NCBI GenBank assembly: GCA_049323755.1
Contig: JBMOPE010000038.1
Coordinates: 1-64,000, forward strand
Direction of reading: 5' to 3'
Origin: BRHc4a sp049323755
GTDB taxonomy: Bacteria > Bacillota > Desulfotomaculia > Desulfotomaculales > Desulfocucumaceae
Length of the DNA: 64,000 nt
Positions within the stretch are counted from its first letter, which is position 1. Every line of letters begins with the position of its first letter. The translations under genes were made by a program, and so were the position numbers. Below the pieces are notes generated by a model. The model was given only the letters and a program-made list of their open reading frames with translations. It did not search any database and had not been told where the DNA came from. Shown here in pieces: positions 50,238-60,112 of the stretch.

Positions 50238-50888
50238 TCAGTAAAACAAATCTGTTATAATAGATCCCGAATCAAAAAACAACTTTTTTTTGCTTTTATC
50301 TTCAGGAACAGTTACCATCCTTACCAATTCCTGTTCCTTAAGCCCCGAACCTATTGTACATATTGTAATATTAAATACCCCTTCACCTTGGTCATCATCA
50401 CTGGCAATGTATCCTCTGCCCCTTAATGCGTAAACAGAAGCGCCGGCAAGACAGTCCCTCATCAAAGACACTTTGACGGTCTCGGGCAAAGCTTCTATAG
50501 TTACTTCATGATTCCGGTGAGTGGCTACAGCCTTTAACCTGTAATAGTTTATTATCTGGTATTCCAGGGCCGGCCTTTCTCCGGTCATCGGATATAACCG
50601 GCGTGACGCTTCGACATTTACCTTAACTTCCGGCGGAGGTTCGGCCAGAGCCATAATTCGGGCTTTCCCGCCTGACTCCGCAAGGTCTTTTGCGGAAACC
50701 ACCAGCATATAAAGCCCCTGCCTGTTGGTATAGGTATGTCCCAGATGCTTTTCTTCACCCACTGGCAGGTGGGAAGTTAGTACAACCAGAGCGCCCTCCA
50801 GGTAATTTCCCCTTGAGTCTTTCACCCTGCCCCATAAGGTTACATCATCTTTTCCCGGACCCTCCCCAATACAATAATTTTTTGCCAT
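50238..50888 (-). CDS. Carboxypeptidase-regulatory-like beta-sandwich protein
   Basis: This 216-residue protein contains a carboxypeptidase-regulatory-like (CarboxypepD_reg) fold at about 15-65: VTLWGRVKDSRGNYLEGALV, then TYTNRQGLYMLVV. A longer C-terminal part (about 85-216) is not recognised. It is the longest of three tandem paralogs (with 50911 and 51353). No signal peptide is visible. These genes lie at the end of the glycan operons and may encode coat or surface-layer adaptors; this is a guess. The start ATG overlaps nothing and follows 50911 by 22 nt. Confidence 0.6.
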   Translation of the reverse strand: MAKNYCIGEGPGKDDVTLWGRVKDSRGNYLEGALVVLTSHLPVGEEKHLGHTYTNRQGLYMLVVSAKDLAESGGKARIMALAEPPPEVKVNVEASRRLYPMTGERPALEYQIINYYRLKAVATHRNHEVTIEALPETVKVSLMRDCLAGASVYALRGRGYIASDDDQGEGVFNITICTIGSGLKEQELVRMVTVPEDKSKKKLFFDSGSIITDLFY

Positions 50889-50910
50889 ACCAAACCATCC
50901 TCACGGACAT

Positions 50911-51318
50911 TTATTCACCCATTTCGATTGTATTATCAACCTCCAGGGGTAAGGGCACCCTGGCTGTAAGTTTTTGATACCGAGTTTGGGATATGTTATT
51001 CTGAGACGGCAGGCTGCTTTTGCTGGTTCTGATTATATACTTGGAAACTGAAAAGTCCGGGCGCGGAATACTTACAAGATAGTACCCGTCCTTGCCGCTG
51101 TAAAAGTGGTTAAGGGGAATCTCCTCTCCGTCATTTTTTATGGCAAATATTTTTAAAAGCGCTCCTTCCAGACCTTTATTGCTGCTGTCTTTAATCTTAC
51201 CGTAGAAAACAACGTCATTTATTTCCTTAACACACAGGTCTTCCACCTGGTAAAAACTTTGTCCCGACTGTTCACTCTCGTTAATTTCTATTTCACAGCT
51301 ATCCATCACCCAAGCCAT
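50911..51318 (-). CDS. Carboxypeptidase-regulatory-like paralog
   Basis: This 135-residue protein is similar to its two neighbours: VVFYGKIKDSSNKGLEGALL followed by HFYSGKDGYYLVSIPRPDFS forms the regulatory-like beta-sandwich (about 38-88). The N-terminus MAWVMDSCEIEINE aligns with that of the 51353 protein. The function is unknown. GAGGAAG lies shortly before the ATG. It is transcribed together with the paralogs on both sides. Confidence 0.6.
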   Translation of the reverse strand: MAWVMDSCEIEINESEQSGQSFYQVEDLCVKEINDVVFYGKIKDSSNKGLEGALLKIFAIKNDGEEIPLNHFYSGKDGYYLVSIPRPDFSVSKYIIRTSKSSLPSQNNISQTRYQKLTARVPLPLEVDNTIEMGE

Positions 51319-51352
51319 CGAACTTCCTCCTTATATTATTTAATCTCTTAGA

Positions 51353-51688
51353 TTAAACCTCAATTATACCGCTACTGCAGCCCGTTCTAACAATGTACCT
51401 TTCCACGGGCACATCCGGCTTTTGAAAAGAAAACATAAAATTCCCGTCTTTTCCGGCATAGGTAAAAGCCACCGGAAATTCCGTTCCATCTGCCCTGCAG
51501 GCACAAAGTCCCAGTATTAAACATGGTACTCCTTGTTTTGTTTCATTAACAACCTTGCCAAATACAACAATTTCACCCTCGTTTTCTTCAATAGAAATAT
51601 CCTTTCTGTAAGCCCCCTCAACAGAGAATCTTCCCCATACCTCCTCCCTGCGGGCATCAACTTCGCAAACATTGGTCCCGGATATCAT
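51353..51688 (-). CDS. Carboxypeptidase-regulatory-like paralog
   Basis: This 111-residue protein shares VVFGKVVNETKQGVPCLIL, FTYAGKDGNFMFSFQKPD and the end ERYIVRTG with the 50911 protein (KYIIRTS). It has six cysteines, some clustered at LGLCACRADG, unusual among the three. AAAGGGGG lies 7 nt before the ATG. It is the first gene of the three-gene run. The role is unknown. Confidence 0.6.
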   Translation of the reverse strand: MISGTNVCEVDARREEVWGRFSVEGAYRKDISIEENEGEIVVFGKVVNETKQGVPCLILGLCACRADGTEFPVAFTYAGKDGNFMFSFQKPDVPVERYIVRTGCSSGIIEV

Positions 51689-52006
51689 GATAAACCCCCT
51701 TTAATTCAGTTATTACATACTCATAATATTGTTCCGCCCTGTATTGTGTTACTCTGCCTATGTGTTCACTTGTTTCCAAAAAGGGATTCTTTTTCCAATA
51801 ACCCGGCATGGCAGACAAGAAAACAGCATCATATTTTAAATAAACGCCATGTAGTCTTGTTAGCATTATTCTGGGGTCCGGAATTGGGAATTGCACAACA
51901 TTGTCTTCTAGCCGTGAGGTTATCAGCATATGGGGATGATATTCCAAAAACGCCCAATTCCTAATTCCTAATTCCCAATTCCTATTTTAAGGCACGGAGG
52001 TAAAAA
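51689..52006. repeat. Intergenic region with inverted GGAATTGGGAATT arms
   Basis: A left arm GGAATTGGGAATT (51879-51892) and a long inverted right arm (51951-51983, CCCAATTCCTAATTCCTAAT and more) flank a ~55-nt spacer. A minus-strand open frame of 96 codons (51657-51947) covers the rest but overlaps the 51353 gene and has no ribosome site, so it is not called as a gene. Confidence 0.55.
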
Positions 52007-53599
52007 ATGGATTATAACAATACTCCTACAATTAAAATAAGCATTATAATACCTGTTTTTAACTGCGCCCGGTTTGTTGGGAAAACTGTTCTCAGCGCCC
52101 TAAGCCAAACCTACCCGGATGTCGAGGTGATTATTTATGATGACTGCTCCACCGACCCCCTTGTAAGGAAGATCCTTCTTCAATACCATAATCACCCCCG
52201 GGCAAGACTTATCTTCGGCAAAACCAACCTGGGCATTTCCATGGCCACAAATCAGGCAATTATACGGTCAGCGGGCGACTACCTGGCCTTTTTGGACTGC
52301 GATGACATACTTTCTCCCAACGCCATTGAGACAGCCGCGCAGTACATTCAGCTTCATCCTGACGTCAGCTACTTTTACTCCAACAGGGAAAACATCGATG
52401 AAGAGGGTAAGATTATCAACCGGATGGATTTTTCTCATTACACAGGTAAAAGCCCCCGGGAGCAGATTCTTACTTTTATGTTTGCAAGCCACCTTAAAGT
52501 AATAAAGAAGTCTGTATTTTTTGAGGTCGGCTTATTTAAAAAAGAATACGACTCCTGCCAGGACTATGATATGGCTCTCAGGCTGTCCGGCCGCCATAAA
52601 TTTTTCCATATCCCGGAATACCTATACCAATACCGGATTCACTCAGGCCAGGTCTCTCAGGCGAAAAAAAGGGATCAGGCAGTACTGTCTTACCACGCAA
52701 GGGATGTTGAGGTAGTAAGAAGGCAAATTTACAGCGGACACATTGGGAGAAAGAAAATAAGCATAATCATGCTTACAATGAACCGCTGGAAAAGAACAAA
52801 GGCCTCCCTGGAGCTACTGGTCAAAAACACTACCCTGCCCTATGAGCTAATTATACTGGATAACAACTCCTCTGATGATACCGCACAAATGCTCAAATGG
52901 TTTGCCGGGCAAAAAGACAATGTAAAAATAATACTGGAAAAAGAAAACCTCGGCCAGTCGGGGGGGCGTAAGAAGGCCCTGCAGGCTGCCGGCGGCGATT
53001 TTATTGTAACCCTGGACAACGATATAGGAGTGGGCCCCAGGTGGCTGGAGAATCTACTGGTTCGCCTGAAAGAAGCAAAGGCGGACGCTGCCTGCTGCAG
53101 GGTACTGCTGCCTGACGGTAAAATACAGTACAACGGCGGACACTTTGATGTGAAGGAACCCTTCATAACCTTTTCCTTCATTGACAACTCCATGAAGTAT
53201 AACAGCCTGGATACCCTAATTTTCAGAGAGTGCCGGTGGCTGCCCGGAGGCGCAACTATATACCGCCGCCCGGTATTTGACAGGGTGGCTTTTTGCGAGG
53301 AACTCCGTGGGGGGATGGAAGATAACGACCTTTCCCTGCAAATGAATAAAGCTGGCCTCAAAATGGTAAACTCCCCCCTCTCCACCGTGGTGCACTACCA
53401 CACCCATCATGAGCCGCAGGAGCTGCAGGACCCGGAATACCTCCGGCGGCGCTATAATTGGGAACAGCTTAAAACCACTCTGTCTGTCTTTTATAAGAGA
53501 CACGGCCTGATTATTTACGATCCCTGGCTGTTTGATAAATACGGCATTCCAGGTGATGGTGCGGGCGCAATTGAGTTTTTCAGAAAACAGTATTGTTAA
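52007..53599 (+). CDS. Two-domain GT2 glycosyltransferase
   Basis: This 530-residue protein has two complete GT-A domains: residues about 10-220 (ISIIIPVFNCARFVGKTVLS, LAFLDCDDILSPNA) and about 247-480 (ISIIMLTMNRWKRTKASLEL, VTLDNDIGVGPRWLE). Both keep the acidic metal motif, so it may catalyse two transfers or a processive reaction. GGCACGGAGG precedes the ATG by 6 nt. It starts a three-gene plus-strand set of double-domain glycosyltransferases. Confidence 0.87.
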   Translation: MDYNNTPTIKISIIIPVFNCARFVGKTVLSALSQTYPDVEVIIYDDCSTDPLVRKILLQYHNHPRARLIFGKTNLGISMATNQAIIRSAGDYLAFLDCDDILSPNAIETAAQYIQLHPDVSYFYSNRENIDEEGKIINRMDFSHYTGKSPREQILTFMFASHLKVIKKSVFFEVGLFKKEYDSCQDYDMALRLSGRHKFFHIPEYLYQYRIHSGQVSQAKKRDQAVLSYHARDVEVVRRQIYSGHIGRKKISIIMLTMNRWKRTKASLELLVKNTTLPYELIILDNNSSDDTAQMLKWFAGQKDNVKIILEKENLGQSGGRKKALQAAGGDFIVTLDNDIGVGPRWLENLLVRLKEAKADAACCRVLLPDGKIQYNGGHFDVKEPFITFSFIDNSMKYNSLDTLIFRECRWLPGGATIYRRPVFDRVAFCEELRGGMEDNDLSLQMNKAGLKMVNSPLSTVVHYHTHHEPQELQDPEYLRRRYNWEQLKTTLSVFYKRHGLIIYDPWLFDKYGIPGDGAGAIEFFRKQYC

Positions 53600-53670
53600 A
53601 AAACTAACCCTTTCCAGCATTATACATATATTAATTATAAGAACCGCTGCTTTGAAAGGCGTGGATAGTA

Positions 53671-55224
53671 TTGAAAAAACCCGCAGCATACATGAAAGAT
53701 CCTGTGTCCATTATTATTCCCGTTTTTAACAAGGTTGAATATACCAACGAATGCATAGCAAGCCTGATGAGCACTATACCGGCTGACACAGAGGTAATAA
53801 TTGTGGATAACGGCTCCACCGATGGGACCGGCCAGTATTTAAGCACGCTGCCCCCCAACTTCAGGGTTATTACCAATGATGTAAACATGGGCTATTCAAA
53901 GGCCTGCAACCAGGGAGCCAGTCTGGCCCGGGGCCGGTATCTGGTATTCCTGAATAATGACACCATTGCCCTCCCAAACTGGCTGGAGGAAATGGTGAAA
54001 ACAGCACTGGACGCCAGTATCGGTGTTGTTGGCAGCCGTCTTTTATATCCCAATGGAACGCTTCAGCATGCCGGGGTAATACTGGTGGAGTCGAAGCAAG
54101 AACCCCTTATGGCGCTGCATTCCTTTTATAATATGCCCGGAGACCTTCCGGAGGCCAACGTGCCCCGGGATTACCAGGTGGTAACAGGGGCCTGCCTGCT
54201 TATCAAGAGAGAAGTTTTTTATGAAGTGGGCGGGTTTAATGAGGAATATATAAACAGCTACGAAGACGTTGACCTGTGCTTAAAGGCGAGGCAGGCAGGC
54301 CACAGGGTGGTATACTGCCCCACCAGCGTGCTGTACCATCATGAATCAGTCAGCGAGGGAAGGCACAGGCACGACCGTCGTAACGCCGACCTGTTCATTA
54401 AAAAATGGAGAAATATAATACCTGACTATCTTTTTTATAAAGGCAAGCTGGTGGAATGGCGCAAGCCGGTGTCTGTTATGCTGGCAACCCATAACTCCAT
54501 TGGAACCATAAAAAACTGTATGAATGCGCTCCTTGCCTCCACCACCTCATTAGACCAGATAATTATAATAGATAACAACTCAAATGACGGCACCAGGGAA
54601 TATTTGAAGGGGTTGAAAAGAAAAAAGCCCTCTTTGAGAATATTATTAAACAAAGAAAACCACGGGATCTCAAGAGCGTATCAAATGGCCCTGCCTTATT
54701 GCACCAACGAGTACGTTGCACTTTTAATACCGGATGCCCAGGTAGCAAAAAAATGGCTTTTGGCGCTAACACATTTTGAAACCAATGACATAGGAGCTGT
54801 TGGGCCGTTAACCAATAAAAAGACAGAAAAGCAATGGTTTCAGCACTACATTAACACCTTGGAATGTCCCGGGGTGCTTTCAGTGGAGCAGATTGAAAGT
54901 ATACTGCTGGATAAGAACTCCGGCAGGGTGATGGAAACCAATCTCCTGAATAGTTTATGCATCCTTATGCCGAAAAAAGTTATTGCTGACCTGGGATTGT
55001 TTGATAAAGAAGAAATGTTGGAAAAGTGTGACCCGGAATTGTCCCGGAAGCTGGAAAAAGAAGGCTATAAGCTATTGGTAGCCCCTGACACCTTCGTATT
55101 TTGCCAGGAAACTGCCGAATCTCATGTGCAGCGGAGCTACAACCTTAACAGCGGGATGAAAAAAGAGTATGCCCACGGACAGTGCCCCACACATGAAAAG
55201 GTCTGGGGATTTCGCCACAGGTGA
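53671..55224 (+). CDS. Two-domain GT2 glycosyltransferase (second domain degenerate)
   Basis: This 517-residue protein has a rhamnosyltransferase-like GT-A domain at about 10-245 (VSIIIPVFNKVEYTNECIAS, VIIVDNGSTDGTGQYL, LVFLNNDT, GGFNEEYINSYEDVDLC). A second GT-A-like domain follows at about 265-480 (VSVMLATHNSIGTIKNC). There the acidic metal motif is replaced by LLIPDAQ, so the second domain is probably inactive. It is a tandem paralog of the next gene. The first codon is TTG, with a weak AAAGGCGTGG upstream; the ATG at 53692 is an alternative. Confidence 0.82.
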   Translation: MKKPAAYMKDPVSIIIPVFNKVEYTNECIASLMSTIPADTEVIIVDNGSTDGTGQYLSTLPPNFRVITNDVNMGYSKACNQGASLARGRYLVFLNNDTIALPNWLEEMVKTALDASIGVVGSRLLYPNGTLQHAGVILVESKQEPLMALHSFYNMPGDLPEANVPRDYQVVTGACLLIKREVFYEVGGFNEEYINSYEDVDLCLKARQAGHRVVYCPTSVLYHHESVSEGRHRHDRRNADLFIKKWRNIIPDYLFYKGKLVEWRKPVSVMLATHNSIGTIKNCMNALLASTTSLDQIIIIDNNSNDGTREYLKGLKRKKPSLRILLNKENHGISRAYQMALPYCTNEYVALLIPDAQVAKKWLLALTHFETNDIGAVGPLTNKKTEKQWFQHYINTLECPGVLSVEQIESILLDKNSGRVMETNLLNSLCILMPKKVIADLGLFDKEEMLEKCDPELSRKLEKEGYKLLVAPDTFVFCQETAESHVQRSYNLNSGMKKEYAHGQCPTHEKVWGFRHR

Positions 55225-55287
55225 GAAGACCCGCTTTATAAGCCAGCCCTTTTATATATTATTGTCCATCAAACATTATATTGACTA

Positions 55288-55318
55288 AAATAAGGGTGGC
55301 AATGAAAAACTGCCACCC
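55288..55318. terminator. Hairpin between the two paralogous GT2 genes
   Basis: GGGTGGCA, a 9-nt loop and TGCCACCC lie about 70 nt after the upstream stop, without a T run. The rest of the 55225-55464 gap shows no gene. Confidence 0.4.
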
Positions 55319-55464
55319 TCAGCCTTATACATACAGCAGTATAGTCCCTGAACACCATATAAAGATATACTGTCACAAATGAAATAGTTATACATAATAT
55401 ATTAGAAGGAAACTATAATGTCCGGGCATTTTTCCAATATGAGAAAGGAAAGACGTGAAATTAT

Positions 55465-56919
55465 ATGGACCAAACAAATCATGGTCAATTCCTAAAATAT
55501 TCAGTATCAATTATAATACCTGTATTTAATCAGGTAAAATACACAAAAAAGTGCATTAACAGCTTATTAAGCACTCTTTCAAAAACAAATGCAGAAATAA
55601 TCATTGTAGACAATGGTTCATCAGATGAGACCGGTTTATATTTAAAAACACTACCACAAAACTTTCGCATTATAACAAACAATAAAAATCTGGGCTTCAG
55701 CAAAGCGTGCAATATTGGAGCCAAGGCCGCCCGGGGAAAGTACCTGGTTTTCCTTAACAACGACACAGTAGCTCTCCCCAGCTGGCTTGAGGAAATGCTT
55801 AATATTATCGAAGGTGAAGAAAATGTAGGAGTAGTTGGAAGCCGCCTTTTATTCCCCGATGGAACCATTCAGCACGCCGGTGTGCTGATTGCCTGCAACA
55901 AAGTAGACCCCCTGTTTGCCGTGCATGCCTTTTACAGAGTGCCCGGCCACCTGCCGGAGGCTAATGAATTCCGGGAATACCAGGCGGTTACGGGAGCATG
56001 CCTATTGATAAAAAAAGACCTTTTCTTTGAGGTAAATGGGTTTAATGAGGTATATATCAACGGTTATGAGGATATAGATTTATGCTTTAAAATAAAGCAT
56101 AAAGGATACCGGGTGGTATACTGTCCCAAAAGCGTTTTATACCACCATGAGTCGGTCAGCCAGGGCAGGCACGATCACTTCATGCATAATAGATCCACCC
56201 TGCACAAACTGTGGCTGGGAAGAATAAAGCCGGATGCCCGGTATGAAAAGGGGCGGTTATCTGATTACCGGGCCTCGGTTTCTATAGTGCTGGCAACTCA
56301 AAACTCTATAAACACTATTAGAAATTGTTTGAATGCACTGCTGCCCACATTAGATTCTTATGACGAGTTAATTATAGTTGATGACAACTCAACTGACGGA
56401 ACCGGTGAGTATTTAAAAGGCCTTAAAAAAAGAATGCCTGCTGCAGCTATTATATTAAGCAGGGATGATATTGGCCTCTCTGCGGCATACAGCCTGGGAG
56501 TGTCCCGTAGTTCCAAAGAATACGTGTCTGTTTTAAGTCCGGAAGCTGTGGTGACAAAAAGCTGGCTTACAGCTCTTAAATATTTTGACTGTCCGGGCAT
56601 CGGAGCGGTAGGGCCGCTAACAAACAAAAAGACAGAGCGCCAATGGTTCCAAAACTATATAAGCCATGGGGATCTACCCGAAAAGGTTACGGCAGGCGAG
56701 CTTGAGGCCGCACTGCAAAGAAAAAACAGCGGCAAGGCTGTAGAAACCCAACTTCTGGATGGTTTATGCATGATAATCCCCAAAAAAGTTATTGATGAAC
56801 TGGGCATGTTCGAGACGGAGGATTTATTAGAAAAGTACGATCTGGAATTATCATGGAGGCTGACTAAAAAAGGCTATAAGCTTTTAATTGCCACGGACAC
56901 CTTCGTATTTTGCGAATAG
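55465..56919 (+). CDS. Two-domain GT2 glycosyltransferase, C-terminally short paralog
   Basis: This 484-residue tandem duplicate of the preceding gene has the same domain order and many identical blocks (FLNNDTVALPSWLEEML, GFNEVYINGYEDIDLCFK, GPLTNKKTERQWFQNYI). The second GT-A domain again lacks the acidic motif (VLSPEAVVTKSW). It stops at TFVFCE, about 33 residues before its paralog, just before the convergent methyltransferase gene. This may be a truncation at a recombination boundary. The upstream DNA and first 200 nt are AT-rich. Confidence 0.82.
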   Translation: MDQTNHGQFLKYSVSIIIPVFNQVKYTKKCINSLLSTLSKTNAEIIIVDNGSSDETGLYLKTLPQNFRIITNNKNLGFSKACNIGAKAARGKYLVFLNNDTVALPSWLEEMLNIIEGEENVGVVGSRLLFPDGTIQHAGVLIACNKVDPLFAVHAFYRVPGHLPEANEFREYQAVTGACLLIKKDLFFEVNGFNEVYINGYEDIDLCFKIKHKGYRVVYCPKSVLYHHESVSQGRHDHFMHNRSTLHKLWLGRIKPDARYEKGRLSDYRASVSIVLATQNSINTIRNCLNALLPTLDSYDELIIVDDNSTDGTGEYLKGLKKRMPAAAIILSRDDIGLSAAYSLGVSRSSKEYVSVLSPEAVVTKSWLTALKYFDCPGIGAVGPLTNKKTERQWFQNYISHGDLPEKVTAGELEAALQRKNSGKAVETQLLDGLCMIIPKKVIDELGMFETEDLLEKYDLELSWRLTKKGYKLLIATDTFVFCE

Positions 56920-56926
56920 GATATCT

Positions 56927-57925
56927 CTATTTATTGAAATAGTCATACAACGAAGAATCTTTCATTTCGTAAATTTCTCTCGGCTCCTTGAAATAGGTAA
57001 ATTTTAAATCATTTACACTGACTTCCTTTTTAACCAGGGAGGCAAACATCTGAACAGGCTTTAATATTTTGTTTTTCAGACAAAAATCATCTATATGCCA
57101 AATAGCGTCCAATATTGCTTTGTGCATTTCATTGTTAATGTCAAAATTGTGACCAAAATCGCGGTCAATGAATCTGTTGACAAGACAGAAGAAAACCCCA
57201 AATTCCTTGAAATTAAACACTCTATCCAGTAATGGAAGAATATCCTGAGCCCTGACACCTTCAAAGCTTCCTGCGGAATAATCAATTTGTATTCTTTTGT
57301 CAAATACTTTTTTCAATTGGTGATTATATTTAAGACTTTTGGGTAATATTGCCCAGATTCTATTGCAAATATCCAGGGTGCTATCCCAAAATAAATGGCC
57401 ATTCCTGCCAATCATATCATTTACCAAAAAAATTGAATCCGTTGTCATGCACTTGCTTATTTCTTTAAAAATGTGTTCCAGCGCGACAAAATGGTGTAAT
57501 GATTGATTGGCAATTACCATATCAAAACATTTGTCTATTTTTACTTTATTTATGTCAACCTCAACAAAATTAAATGCATCTTCAACATTATAGTCCTTTG
57601 CTGATTGATAAGCTCTATTAATCATATAAGGATTTAATTCATAACAAGTAAAAAAACAGTTTGGGGCCTGCAGTGCTGTTTTTATTTCAAAATCACCATT
57701 ACCACTGCCTAATGACAATATTTCTATCTTGTTCTTTTCACTTTTTAAAGCATTAATGTGTTTTATAACCATTTCATCAAATGAGCCAATATTAAATTTC
57801 TCTAAAATCAAATTTTTTATATATCTATTAGTAATGTAATGGAATGAATCAGGTAAATCATGAACAACTTCAATATTTTTATAGTTATTTATTTCATTAT
57901 AAATCTTATTTGTATAATCATCCAT
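56927..57925 (-). CDS. Class I SAM-dependent methyltransferase
   Basis: This 332-residue methyltransferase has motif I ILSLGSGNGDFEIKTAL (about 69-85), motif II CYELNPYMINRAY and post-motif DMVIANQSLHHFVALEHIFK. The C-terminal 150 residues are not recognised. It may methylate a sugar or a lipid carrier. Its base composition is markedly AT-rich compared with the glycan genes at 60113 and beyond, which suggests separate acquisition. It lies 48 nt after the GT2-GT4 fusion gene on the same strand. Confidence 0.8.
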   Translation of the reverse strand: MDDYTNKIYNEINNYKNIEVVHDLPDSFHYITNRYIKNLILEKFNIGSFDEMVIKHINALKSEKNKIEILSLGSGNGDFEIKTALQAPNCFFTCYELNPYMINRAYQSAKDYNVEDAFNFVEVDINKVKIDKCFDMVIANQSLHHFVALEHIFKEISKCMTTDSIFLVNDMIGRNGHLFWDSTLDICNRIWAILPKSLKYNHQLKKVFDKRIQIDYSAGSFEGVRAQDILPLLDRVFNFKEFGVFFCLVNRFIDRDFGHNFDINNEMHKAILDAIWHIDDFCLKNKILKPVQMFASLVKKEVSVNDLKFTYFKEPREIYEMKDSSLYDYFNK

Positions 57926-57973
57926 TTATATGGTCTCCTTTTTTTGCAATACATGAAACGCTCTTTACTATCA

Positions 57974-59914
57974 TTAAACCTCTATATCTTTACTGATAAC
58001 ATCAATCGCATTCTTCTTTGCAAAGTGCTCCTTTACATACTCCCTTGATTTATTGGACAGGTCCTCCAATTTTGCATAGTCCTTGTAAAGGCTTATCACT
58101 TCAAGAGCAAATCTATCCTCACCGTCAGCTACCACCAGCTTATCACTGATATCTGCAAGGCCTTCCACACCCATGCCGGTTGATACTACCGGCACACCGT
58201 AATACATAGCTTCAATCACTTTTCCCTTTACGCCGGCGCCGTACCTCAGCGGAACGATAACTACCCTGCTTTCCCCGTAAATTCTGGCCAGTTCGTCATT
58301 TGTAACATATCCCGTGACAATGATGTTATTCGACTGCAAATTTTTTACTTCTTCAGTTGGTTTTGAACCAACTATATAAAGTTTAATTTCCGGTACATGC
58401 GCTAATATTTTTGGAAAAATTTTTTCTGAAAACCAGACTACAGCATCAACATTAGGCTTATGACCAAAACCGCCTACATATAACAATTTACTTCTTTCTT
58501 TAAATGGCTTTGCTTTATCTATTAAAAAGTTTTCATAAATATTAATGGGGATTAATCTTACTGTTTTGCCAGGGAAATGCTTTTTAATCACTTCGATTTC
58601 GTATGTCGAAAGATAATAAATAACATCACATTTGTTGATTATATGAAACTCTATTCTTTTCCACCGCTCTGAGGCCTTTAGATTGTCTTTATTCAGGGTA
58701 ATATTATACTCCCTTAATTCACGCAAATAGTGCAGATCGCAACCATAGTAAATCATCTTAGCGTTTGTATATTTTTTAAGCTGATCAATGTATTTTGCCG
58801 ATATATGCGGCCTATTTAGCAGGACATAATTGATATATTTGCCATTTATCTCTATCCATTTGTACATTTCTAGAATTGAATTTTCATATAGCACTTCTAC
58901 TCCCTTCTGCAGGAGGCTTGTAGTATATGGCTCAAATTTGCTTGAGTTAGCCCCCATAAAAACAACGTTAAGCCCTAACTCAGCAAACAATTTTATGTAT
59001 TGGTAAGTAGTTTTACTTCCAGCATCTATATCCGGGTGAGGAACATAATGATCTATCGCTAGAATAGCTTTTTTATTTTTGCTTCTGTCCCTTGCCCAAA
59101 AAATATTCTGACCACTTGGAATATGCTCAGTTCCTAAAGTTTCTCTCCACTTATCAAAAAATTTATATCTGTTTTTGACTTGATAGCTCTTAATCCCATA
59201 ATTAGTATCAGAACCGTGAGATATTCCTTCATAATGTTCTACAACGGATTTCGGCTGATAAACAACCTTAAATCCTCTTTTCCTAACCTCAAAGGCAAGG
59301 TCGGTATCCTCATAGTATGAAGGGGCGTATCTTTCGTCATAGCCGCCGATGACGTTCCATAAATTAGCCCGAATCATTATACATGCGCCGGAAATGTAAT
59401 CAACTTCTTTAATATAGTTATATTGAGGCTTATCAGGGTCATCCTGACTGCCGTAATTCAAGACAAATGCGTCACTCCATACGACTCCCCCGGCTTCCTG
59501 CAGCCTTCCGCTTGGATAAACCAGCTTTGGACCGATCATGCCAATCGATTCATCTTTTTCCATCAGGTCTGCCAGATTCTGCAGCCAGTCCTTTTTTACT
59601 TTTGTATCATTATTAAGAAACACTAAATATTTTCCCCTTGCAAATTCAGCAGCCCTATTGCAGTTTCTTAAAAAGCCAAGATTATCTTCATTTCTTATTA
59701 CTTTTATGTTTTCCACATAATCAGATATGTTTACGGTTTCATCATTGGAAGCGTCGTCAGCCACAATAACTTCAAAACTGCCTTTTGTGTTTTCATATAT
59801 TGATGCCAGGCAGGAGTATGTGTATTGCCACTGGTTAAATGCAGGGATAATAATTGATACCAGGGGGACAGACGGGTTATCAAATACAATTTTGGCATAT
59901 GTTTGGCTGTTCAT
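57974..59914 (-). CDS. GT2-GT4 fusion glycosyltransferase
   Basis: This 646-residue protein joins an N-terminal GT2 domain (about 15-270; VSIIIPAFNQWQYTYSCLAS, VIVADDASNDET, LVFLNNDTKVKKDWLQ, GGYDERYAPSYYEDTDLAF) to a C-terminal GT4 domain (about 285-646). The latter begins AILAIDHYVPHPDIDAGSKT and has LLYVGGFGHKPNVDAVVWFS and VPLRYGAGVKGKVIEAMYYG. Both active sites look intact, so it may add two sugars in sequence. The AT-rich composition matches the neighbouring methyltransferase. AAGAGGTC precedes the ATG. Confidence 0.88.
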   Translation of the reverse strand: MNSQTYAKIVFDNPSVPLVSIIIPAFNQWQYTYSCLASIYENTKGSFEVIVADDASNDETVNISDYVENIKVIRNEDNLGFLRNCNRAAEFARGKYLVFLNNDTKVKKDWLQNLADLMEKDESIGMIGPKLVYPSGRLQEAGGVVWSDAFVLNYGSQDDPDKPQYNYIKEVDYISGACIMIRANLWNVIGGYDERYAPSYYEDTDLAFEVRKRGFKVVYQPKSVVEHYEGISHGSDTNYGIKSYQVKNRYKFFDKWRETLGTEHIPSGQNIFWARDRSKNKKAILAIDHYVPHPDIDAGSKTTYQYIKLFAELGLNVVFMGANSSKFEPYTTSLLQKGVEVLYENSILEMYKWIEINGKYINYVLLNRPHISAKYIDQLKKYTNAKMIYYGCDLHYLRELREYNITLNKDNLKASERWKRIEFHIINKCDVIYYLSTYEIEVIKKHFPGKTVRLIPINIYENFLIDKAKPFKERSKLLYVGGFGHKPNVDAVVWFSEKIFPKILAHVPEIKLYIVGSKPTEEVKNLQSNNIIVTGYVTNDELARIYGESRVVIVPLRYGAGVKGKVIEAMYYGVPVVSTGMGVEGLADISDKLVVADGEDRFALEVISLYKDYAKLEDLSNKSREYVKEHFAKKNAIDVISKDIEV

Positions 59915-60112
59915 ATTAGACCTCTTCTTTAAAAATTAGTGTGAACTTAGGAACCAATTTCCTTCAGGCCAGCCACAGTAAACGCTAATTAATAAAACCT
60001 GTGGTATTTACCACCTCATATACCATTATATGTTAATTATGATTAATTTGTTATCCCCCTGGCTTTTTCGCAAAATATATACCCCACAAGATATACCTGG
60101 CTATTTGTAGTC

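Noticed and set aside
51657..51947. 96-codon minus-strand frame
   Set aside because: No ribosome site, overlaps the start of the 51353 gene and includes part of an inverted-arm repeat; at most gene debris.
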